This document shows positions 8,192-12,376 of a stretch of DNA of 12,376 nucleotides, one piece after another. The stretch comes from Alphaproteobacteria bacterium (GTDB lineage: Bacteria > Pseudomonadota > Alphaproteobacteria > Micavibrionales > CSBR16-224): assembly GCA_006226225.1 (NCBI GenBank), contig SBHI01000207.1, positions 1-12,376 on the forward strand. Direction: 5' to 3'. Position 1 is the first letter of the stretch, and each line of letters opens with the position of its first letter. The translations under genes were made by a program, and so were the position numbers. The notes beneath the pieces are model-generated. The model was not told where the DNA came from. It was given only the letters and a program-made list of their open reading frames with translations, and searched no databases.

Positions 8192-8266
8192 TGCATTTTT
8201 TTATTATGTCAAAAACTTGACAAATGCACTCTGTTCATGTATTATGTTCTTTATAGAGCAAATGCA
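8192..8266 (+). promoter_or_regulatory. Near-consensus promoter of the coiled-coil protein gene, surrounded by repeats
   Basis: TTGACA (8217-8222), 17-bp spacer, TATTAT (8240-8245): a perfect -35, optimal spacing and a 5/6 -10, with a start point expected near 8252. The -35 is the right arm of a dyad TGTCAA-aaac-TTGACA (8207-8222). The octamer CAAATGCA occurs at 8221-8228 and again at 8259-8266, and seven of its eight bases occur inverted at 8192-8198 (TGCATTT). Three copies of one motif and a dyad on a strong promoter suggest a regulated promoter. The repeats are seen directly; an operator role is inferred. Confidence 0.65.
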
Positions 8267-8280
8267 AAAATTGTGCCTTT

Positions 8281-8287
8281 AAGGGGG
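8281..8287 (+). promoter_or_regulatory. Ribosome binding site selecting the ATG at 8296
   Basis: AAGGGGG lies 8 nt upstream of ATG 8296. The alternative GTG at 8287 would overlap this site and have no ribosome site of its own, so the shorter protein is the better call. Confidence 0.6.
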
Positions 8288-8295
8288 TGTGGGTC

Positions 8296-9081
8296 ATGGA
8301 CCAGAAGAAATATCATAAAGTGGGAAAAAACTTTAAAAGCAGCCTGATGATCGGCGTTGCCTTGACAATCGGCGCGATGACACTCGCCCCCGCACCAGCG
8401 CATGCACAAAGCATCGGTGACAATCTAAAAAAAGAAGCCGAAAAAACCGCGAATGATTTTATCAGTGGTATTTTTCAAGGCATCCGCCACTCCGGAAAAG
8501 AATCACGCACAACACGCGATACCCGCGTGACGGCAGAAGAAAGTGCACGCCGCGAAGCCATCATCAATGGCAGCGGCAGCGGCACGATGGGGCAAGGCGG
8601 CAATATGACGTCCCAACGCTCTATGACTGTGACGTCTCAAAATGAAGACGGCACGGTTCGCAGCACCGTGAAATCCGATAACCGCACCGCCTATCAAATC
8701 GAACAACAGCGTCAGCGTGATCGGTATAATATGGAACGCCAGATCGTACAGGCGGAAGTACAACAAGAAATCCAAAGAATTCGTACCGGGCAAGCCGAAA
8801 AAGATGAGCAAGTTAGTGAACAACTCGCACTTCTGCAGGCGCAGAACGAAGCTTTGAGACTGCAGCTGGAAGCGATCCAGCTTCAGCAAGGGCAGCAAAA
8901 TAATAGCGGCAGCACTTTTTATCAGCCGACCAATGGCGGTTCAACCTCCACAACGCTGAGCGAACGTGACCAGCAAATGCTGAAAAATTGCCAGCATATG
9001 CAGAATAACGGCGCAACTGTTCTGCCGGAGGCTTGCAACAATCTGCTGAACACGACATTCCAGATCACGACACGCCGCTAA
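8296..9081 (+). CDS. Exported coiled-coil protein of unknown function (261 aa)
   Basis: I do not recognise this family. Residues 1-37 are a signal peptide: a long basic n-region (MDQKKYHKVGKNFK), a hydrophobic core, and a clear AHA cleavage site before Gln38. The mature protein starts with a helical stretch, then a Ser/Thr/Gly-rich low-complexity segment (about 75-130). Residues about 133-200 are a Gln/Glu/Arg-rich region with heptad-like spacing (LALLQAQNEALRLQLEAIQLQ), predicted here as a coiled coil. A Gly/Ser/Asn linker follows, and the C-terminal segment carries two cysteines (232 and 247) that could form a disulphide in the periplasm. ATG 8296 is preferred over the in-frame GTG at 8287 because AAGGGGG (8281-8287) lies 8 nt upstream of it. 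It has its own strong promoter. A structural or scaffold role in the envelope is possible but unproven; the gene itself is well supported. Confidence 0.88.
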   Translation: MDQKKYHKVGKNFKSSLMIGVALTIGAMTLAPAPAHAQSIGDNLKKEAEKTANDFISGIFQGIRHSGKESRTTRDTRVTAEESARREAIINGSGSGTMGQGGNMTSQRSMTVTSQNEDGTVRSTVKSDNRTAYQIEQQRQRDRYNMERQIVQAEVQQEIQRIRTGQAEKDEQVSEQLALLQAQNEALRLQLEAIQLQQGQQNNSGSTFYQPTNGGSTSTTLSERDQQMLKNCQHMQNNGATVLPEACNNLLNTTFQITTRR

Positions 9082-9138
9082 GTTCCTTGAGGAATTGCGC
9101 AGCTTCGCCTAAAGTGTCCCTAAAGAAAATAATTTTAC

Positions 9139-9144
9139 GGGAGG
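9139..9144 (+). promoter_or_regulatory. Ribosome binding site supporting a GTG start for yggT
   Basis: GGGAGG sits 9 nt before the GTG at 9154. No in-frame ATG occurs until well inside the first helix, so the non-ATG start is the credible one. Confidence 0.65.
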
Positions 9145-9153
9145 CGCGCTGCC

Positions 9154-9423
9154 GTGTTCATCACTGATCTTTTGATACTGGCCTTAACGGTCTATCTTTA
9201 CATTATTATCGCCTCTGTCATCGTCAACTGGATGGTGATGCTGCAAGTGCTGAACATTCGCAATCCGATCGCGAAAAAAATCAATGATCTGCTGACCCGC
9301 GCGACCGACCCTGCCTATAAACGTATCCAGAAAGTACTGCCCCCGGTGGGCGGATTTGATTTTTCGCCTTTGGTCTTGCTTATCGGCATTACTATGTTAC
9401 AAAGGCTGCTATACGGGCTTTAA
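9154..9423 (+). CDS. YggT family integral membrane protein
   Basis: Small inner-membrane protein of the YggT family, here as a single-repeat form of 89 residues; the E. coli protein has two repeats. Two hydrophobic helices (about 2-30 and 68-87) flank a short cytoplasmic or interfacial loop with the family pattern NPIAKKINDLLTRATDPAYKRIQKVLPP, followed by GGFDFSPLVLL. The molecular role of YggT is not firmly established; members have been linked to osmotic tolerance and to cell-division or envelope functions. The start is GTG at 9154, supported by GGGAGG at 9139-9144, 9 nt upstream. It lies 27 bp before folD, so the two are probably co-transcribed. The YggU (DUF167) partner often found next to YggT genes is not present here. 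Confidence 0.9.
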   Translation: MFITDLLILALTVYLYIIIASVIVNWMVMLQVLNIRNPIAKKINDLLTRATDPAYKRIQKVLPPVGGFDFSPLVLLIGITMLQRLLYGL

Positions 9424-9450
9424 CCTATCAACATATGCGGCGGGGCGGTT

Positions 9451-10371
9451 ATGGGTATGACACAGCAAATGGCAGAACATCAGGCAAACATCATTGACGG
9501 ACGGCATCATGCCCGCAAGCTGGAAAGCAGAGTTGCAGCGGCGGCGACCGATCTGAAAACGAATCACGGCATCACACCGACATTGGGCGTTATCCTGGTA
9601 GAGGGTAATCCCGCCAGTGAAATCTATGTCCGCAAGAAACGTCAGAAAGCGGAATCACTCGGCATAAAATCCATCGTCAAAACACTGCCGCCGGATACGG
9701 CGCTTAGCGCAATCGAATCGCAAATCACCGCATGGAACAGTGACGATTCGATACACGGTATCCTTTTACAGCTGCCGCTGCCCGGCCGTCAGGATCCTTA
9801 TGATCTGCTGCAAACCATTGCACCCGCAAAGGATGTCGATGCCCTGCATGCCCTGAATGCTGGCAAGCTGTTCTGGCAGCAGACGAGACAGCCGATGCCC
9901 TGTACACCGACAGGCTGCCTGATTCTGCTGGAAAGCGCCGTGAAAAAATTTGACGGTTTGCACGCCGTTGTGGTCGGCGCATCGCCGCTGGTCGGGCGTC
10001 CGATGGCGCAATTACTGCTGCAAAAAAACTGCACCGTCAGCATCGCCCATTCCAAAACAAAAGATCTGCCCGCTCTGACACGTCAGGCCGACATTCTCGT
10101 TGTCGCAACAGGCAACGCTGATTTGATTCGCGGCGATATGATCAAACCCGGTGCCACCGTCATTGATGTGGGAATCAACCGCCTTGCCGATGGTCGAATC
10201 ACAGGCGATGTCTGTTTTGAAGAGGCGGAAAGAATCGCCGGAGCCATTACACCCGTTCCCGGCGGTGTCGGACCGATGACAATTGCCTGCCTGATGGCCA
10301 ATACCGTCACGGCTGCTTTCCATGCACATGCGCTGGAATTAGAATCACTTTTCAAATCTGCAGACAATTAA
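9451..10371 (+). CDS. folD: Bifunctional methylenetetrahydrofolate dehydrogenase / methenyltetrahydrofolate cyclohydrolase (FolD)
   Basis: Interconverts 5,10-methylene-, 5,10-methenyl- and 10-formyl-tetrahydrofolate with NADP, supplying one-carbon units for purines, thymidylate and formyl-methionine. Full length (306 residues against a usual 285-300). Visible are the N-terminal IIDG, the catalytic Tyr/Lys pair in YVRKK (Tyr59, Lys63), LLQLPLP (Gln107), the DVD aspartates (128, 130), PCTPTG, the nucleotide loop GASPLVGRP (from 176, like the E. coli form GASNIVGRP), VIDVGINR and PVPGGVGPMT. One oddity: the usual DVDG motif reads DVDA (Ala131). Several in-frame ATGs are possible starts (9451, 9457, 9469). 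9451 follows a G-rich sequence, while 9469 (MAEHQANIIDG) would match most family N-termini, so the first six residues are uncertain. It is probably co-transcribed with the YggT gene. Confidence 0.96.
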   Translation: MGMTQQMAEHQANIIDGRHHARKLESRVAAAATDLKTNHGITPTLGVILVEGNPASEIYVRKKRQKAESLGIKSIVKTLPPDTALSAIESQITAWNSDDSIHGILLQLPLPGRQDPYDLLQTIAPAKDVDALHALNAGKLFWQQTRQPMPCTPTGCLILLESAVKKFDGLHAVVVGASPLVGRPMAQLLLQKNCTVSIAHSKTKDLPALTRQADILVVATGNADLIRGDMIKPGATVIDVGINRLADGRITGDVCFEEAERIAGAITPVPGGVGPMTIACLMANTVTAAFHAHALELESLFKSADN

Positions 10372-10393
10372 AACTCAGAGTTTCTGGAAGCAA

Positions 10394-10409
10394 AAAGCGG
10401 CATCGCTTT
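10394..10409 (+). terminator. Weak hairpin after folD, possible terminator
   Basis: AAAGCG-gcat-CGCTTT forms a 6-bp stem with a 4-nt loop, 22 nt after the folD stop. No run of T follows, so an intrinsic terminator is doubtful; it may instead protect the 3' end of the transcript. Confidence 0.25.
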
Positions 10410-10526
10410 GTAATAAGAATAAAATCCCTGCTGCATATTCCGGCGGCAAGAAAACCAATGTTTTCGTAATACCCGCTCCCCGCGTTTTTTGGCCCGCTAC
10501 ATGAATTTCAGCCCAAAAACTGTCAA

Positions 10527-10560
10527 GCTGTTTTTTTGTCATTTTGTGCTGTTTTTTTGT
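10527..10560 (+). repeat. Two 13-bp T-tract direct repeats in 21-bp phase
   Basis: GCTGTTTTTTTGT occurs exactly at 10527-10539 and 10548-10560. The 21-bp step equals two helical turns, so the two T-tracts face the same side of the DNA and should bend it, just upstream of the probable dnaA promoter. The repeat is seen directly; bending and any role in dnaA control are inferred. Confidence 0.6.
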
Positions 10561-10564
10561 ATTT

Positions 10565-10598
10565 CCTGTCTTGTCAGACAGGGGGGTTTCTGTGTACT
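10565..10598 (+). promoter_or_regulatory. Possible dnaA promoter with a dyad at the -35
   Basis: TTGTCA (10571-10576) and TGTACT (10593-10598) are 16 bp apart, 5/6 and 4/6 matches to sigma-70. The -35 hexamer is exactly the loop between the inverted arms CCTGTC (10565-10570) and GACAGG (10577-10582). This is the best candidate in the region, but the -10 is poor. Confidence 0.3.
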
Positions 10599-10637
10599 TT
10601 CTTTTTTATCCTATAGACAACAAACAACGTGGCAGGC

Positions 10638-10663
10638 GCGGAAATCCGCCGTTCCGCAAACGG
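10638..10663 (+). promoter_or_regulatory. Alternative hairpins in the dnaA leader
   Basis: GCGGA-aa-TCCGC (10638-10649) has too tight a loop to form fully. The same left arm, GCGGAA (10638-10643), can pair perfectly with TTCCGC (10652-10657). That pairing would exclude the downstream stem CCGTT-ccgca-AACGG (10649-10663). The region therefore encodes mutually exclusive stems in the untranslated leader, followed by a T-run at 10675-10682. No known riboswitch class is recognised. Confidence 0.35.
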
Positions 10664-10742
10664 TACCCTTGTGTCTTTTTTTAAAGGGATAAAGTGATTT
10701 TACTGGTTTAACGGAAGCATTTAAGAAGGCATTTGAAAGCAC

Positions 10743-12236
10743 ATGTTGCACAGCAAACACTCATTGGAACATGATACGGCTGCCGCTTCCGCAAACGGAC
10801 AAAGTTCCGATTTTTCCATCGACCATAAATGGGATCATATCTCCAAACTTTTGAAGAAACAGATCGGCGACACCGAATTCCGTAACTGGATCGGCCCGCT
10901 TTCCGTTTGCGCGGTACAAAACCGCGTGGTCGAAATTGCCGCCCCGACACGCTTTGTACGTGACTGGGTTGCAATGCACTATGCCGATAAAATTAAACGC
11001 ATCTGGGAAGCCGCCTATCCCGGTGACGTCATCGGCATTGATATTATCGTTGCCCCCGAATTCAGCACACCGATGGAAGCAGCCAATGCCGCCACGGCCA
11101 ATGACGGGGGACACACCGGCGGCAACACTTCTTTGGCACAAAGCTACGCAAAAGACGACGGGCAGACAGAAGAATCAAGCGAAGTAAACAACACCCAATC
11201 CCCGCGTATCCATTGTGCCTTGGACCCCCGGTTCACCTTCGACAATTTTGTCGCAGGCGAATCAAATGAACTGGCGCTGGCCGCCGCAAAGCGTGTTGCG
11301 GAAAGCAGCACAGTCTCTTTCAACCCGCTGTTTCTTTACGGCGGTGTGGGGCTGGGCAAAACGCATCTGATGCACGCCATCGGCTGGGCCGTTCAGGAAC
11401 AGAACCCCACACGCAAAGTGATGTATATGTCTGCGGAGAAATTCATGTATGAATTTATTCTCTCGCTGCGGCATAAAGACACGGTGTCGTTTAAGGAAAT
11501 GTTCCGCTCCGTTGATATTCTGATGATTGACGATGTGCAGTTTATCAGCGGCAAGACCTCGACGCAGGAAGAGTTCTTCCACACCTTCAACGCCCTGATT
11601 GACCAGAACAAGCAGATCGTTATTTCCGCCGACCGTCCGCCTTCGGATATCGACGGTTTCGGCGAAAGGCTGCGGTCACGTCTGGGCGGCGGATTGGTGG
11701 CCGATATTCATCCGGCAGATGAAGCCCTGCGTTTGAAAATCCTGAAATCCAAACTGCGCCATATGCCCGCTGTCAGCGTGCCTGAAGCCGTTCTGGAATT
11801 TCTGGCTGAAAAGATCACCTCCAATATTCGTGAGCTGGAAGGGGCACTAAACCGCATCGTCATGCATACGGAACTGACCGGGCGGGAAATGAGTCTGGCC
11901 GCAGCACAAACGGTTCTGCAAGACCTGTTGCGTGCCTATGACCGCAAAATAACGGTGGAAGATATTAAAGCAGGTGTTGCCAAACATTACGGCACCCGCC
12001 CTGCCGATATGGACTCGCCGCGCCGTGCGCGCGCTGTTGCGCGTCCGCGTCAGGTGGCCATGTATCTGTCCAAAGTTCTGACGCCTGCCTCTCTGCCCGA
12101 TATCGGGCGGCAATTCGGTGGCCGTGACCATACAACGGTTCTTTACGCAACGCGCAAGATTGAAGAACTGATGAGCATCGACCCCGCTTTGGCGGAAGAT
12201 GTCGAAAAGCTGAAAGTTTCATTGCAGCATCTCTGA
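10743..12236 (+). CDS. dnaA: Chromosomal replication initiator protein DnaA
   Basis: AAA+ ATPase that binds DnaA boxes at oriC, melts the origin and loads the replicative helicase. At 497 residues it is full length with all four domains. Domain I (about 28-95) carries WDHISKLLKKQIGDTEFRNWI, for self-association and helicase contact. Domain II is a variable, Gly/Ser/Asn-rich linker to about 158. Domain III has the Walker A loop GGVGLGKT (200-207, Lys206), Walker B LMIDDVQF (Asp263, Asp264), the SADRPPSDI segment and the arginine-finger region GERLRSRLGGGLVADIHPAD. Domain IV contains the DNA-binding signature GGRDHTTV (459-466). The ATG at 10743 is the only sensible start. Its ribosome site AGAAGG is about 13 nt upstream, rather far. 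A 371-bp structured leader precedes it and a strong terminator follows. dnaN and recF do not follow, which is common in alphaproteobacteria. Confidence 0.98.
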   Translation: MLHSKHSLEHDTAAASANGQSSDFSIDHKWDHISKLLKKQIGDTEFRNWIGPLSVCAVQNRVVEIAAPTRFVRDWVAMHYADKIKRIWEAAYPGDVIGIDIIVAPEFSTPMEAANAATANDGGHTGGNTSLAQSYAKDDGQTEESSEVNNTQSPRIHCALDPRFTFDNFVAGESNELALAAAKRVAESSTVSFNPLFLYGGVGLGKTHLMHAIGWAVQEQNPTRKVMYMSAEKFMYEFILSLRHKDTVSFKEMFRSVDILMIDDVQFISGKTSTQEEFFHTFNALIDQNKQIVISADRPPSDIDGFGERLRSRLGGGLVADIHPADEALRLKILKSKLRHMPAVSVPEAVLEFLAEKITSNIRELEGALNRIVMHTELTGREMSLAAAQTVLQDLLRAYDRKITVEDIKAGVAKHYGTRPADMDSPRRARAVARPRQVAMYLSKVLTPASLPDIGRQFGGRDHTTVLYATRKIEELMSIDPALAEDVEKLKVSLQHL

Positions 12237-12259
12237 TCATCCTGCAAATAGCAGATAAA

Positions 12260-12290
12260 AAAGAAGCCGCTTGATGCGGCTTCTTTCTTT
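12260..12290 (+). terminator. Strong intrinsic terminator after dnaA, probably bidirectional
   Basis: AAGAAGCCGC (12261-12270), loop ttgat, then GCGGCTTCTT (12276-12285) form a perfect 10-bp stem, extended to 11 by 12260/12286. A T-rich tail (TTTCTTT) follows on the plus strand. An A-run (12256-12262) precedes it, which gives a T-tail on the minus strand. It therefore suits both dnaA and the convergent minus-strand gene at the right edge. Confidence 0.9.
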
Positions 12291-12313
12291 ATATCCTCAC
12301 AGTGAGCGGCGCT

Positions 12314-12376
12314 TTATTCCTCTCCGCCGTTACGGGCATCATATTCCTCTTTGGCGCGCGCCATCGCCTCTTCCTG
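12314..12376 (-). CDS. C-terminal end of an unidentified minus-strand gene, partial
   Basis: On the minus strand the frame is open from the right edge to a TAA at 12314-12316, giving the last 20 residues QEEAMARAKEEYDARNGGEE, an acidic, probably helical tail. It converges on dnaA with the bidirectional terminator in between, which is the expected arrangement for a real gene end. The fragment is too short to name a family, and its start lies outside the window. Confidence 0.5.
   Translation of the reverse strand, partial: QEEAMARAKEEYDARNGGEE

Larger units (their letters stand above)
10372..10742 (+). other. Gene-free region and leader upstream of dnaA
   Basis: This 371-bp stretch between folD and dnaA contains no convincing gene. 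From left to right it holds a weak hairpin after folD (10394-10409), two exact 13-bp T-tract repeats 21 bp apart (10527-10539 and 10548-10560), a dyad CCTGTC/GACAGG (10565-10582) around a possible -35, and overlapping hairpin sequences at 10638-10663. AGAAGG at about 10724-10729, roughly 13 nt before the dnaA ATG, is the best ribosome site. I saw no good DnaA box (TTATCCACA), so there is no visible evidence that this is the replication origin or that dnaA is autoregulated through such boxes. Confidence 0.7.

Noticed and set aside
8135..8347. Plus-strand open frame across the parE 3' end and the next gene's leader
   Set aside because: It overlaps parE and the well-supported promoter and start of the 261-aa protein, and has no ribosome site.
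10371..10383. Palindrome AAACTC-a-GAGTTT at the folD stop codon
   Set aside because: A one-base centre cannot form a stable hairpin and no T-run follows, so it is not a terminator; probably chance.
10605..10613. TTATCC sequence resembling a DnaA box near dnaA
   Set aside because: Only the first six of nine bases fit TTATCCACA and no further copies cluster around it, so there is no basis for an origin or autoregulatory box.
10489..10692. Small Phe/Cys-rich open frame upstream of dnaA (TTG at 10489 or ATG at 10501)
   Set aside because: No ribosome binding site precedes either start, its hydrophobicity comes from the T-tracts, and it covers the promoter and hairpin region. Real expression cannot be excluded but is unsupported.
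12296..12306. Small palindrome CTCAC-a-GTGAG after the dnaA terminator
   Set aside because: Five-base arms around a single base are expected by chance and have no supporting context.

Overview
This looks like a piece of an alphaproteobacterial chromosome. The inference rests on the style of the ParE, DnaA, MaeB and FolD proteins and on dnaA lying next to folD with no dnaN or recF beside it. Base composition is moderate and even. I could not resolve the order or genus from sequence reading alone. There are no tRNA or rRNA genes, CRISPR repeats, insertion sequences or other signs of recent transfer. The window is mainly conserved housekeeping genes plus two exported proteins that I cannot name.

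Layout. (1) 1-759, plus: the C-terminal part of an endonuclease/exonuclease/phosphatase (EEP) family protein, cut by the left edge. Its stop codon abuts the stop of the convergent maeB (760-3096, minus), a two-domain NADP-type malic enzyme. (2) A 108-bp divergent region with a perfect small dyad separates maeB from rnd (ribonuclease D; start at 3205 preferred). (3) rnd converges on a two-gene minus-strand unit made of a YciA-type acyl-CoA thioesterase (5668-6051) and, 18 bp later, a 418-residue exported protein of unknown function (4393-5649). (4) The thioesterase is divergent from parE (topoisomerase IV subunit B, 6169-8166), and the two putative promoters share their -10 region. (5) Downstream of parE, a near-consensus sigma-70 promoter drives a small exported coiled-coil protein (8296-9081). 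It is followed by a YggT membrane protein (9154-9423) and folD (9451-10371). (6) A 371-bp gene-free leader with phased T-tracts and several hairpins precedes dnaA (10743-12236). (7) dnaA ends in a strong, probably bidirectional terminator, beyond which the last 20 codons of a minus-strand gene reach the right edge.

How the genes relate: dnaA (initiation of replication) and parE (decatenation of daughter chromosomes) make this a replication and chromosome-maintenance neighbourhood. folD supplies one-carbon units for purine and thymidylate synthesis, rnd trims stable RNAs, and maeB and the thioesterase belong to central carbon and acyl-CoA metabolism. Apart from the thioesterase/exported-protein pair and yggT-folD, most genes appear to be transcribed separately.

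I found no clearly new multi-gene system. The most interesting unexplained items are the two unnamed exported proteins, the repeat-flanked promoter of the coiled-coil protein, the shared thioesterase/parE promoter region and the structured dnaA leader.
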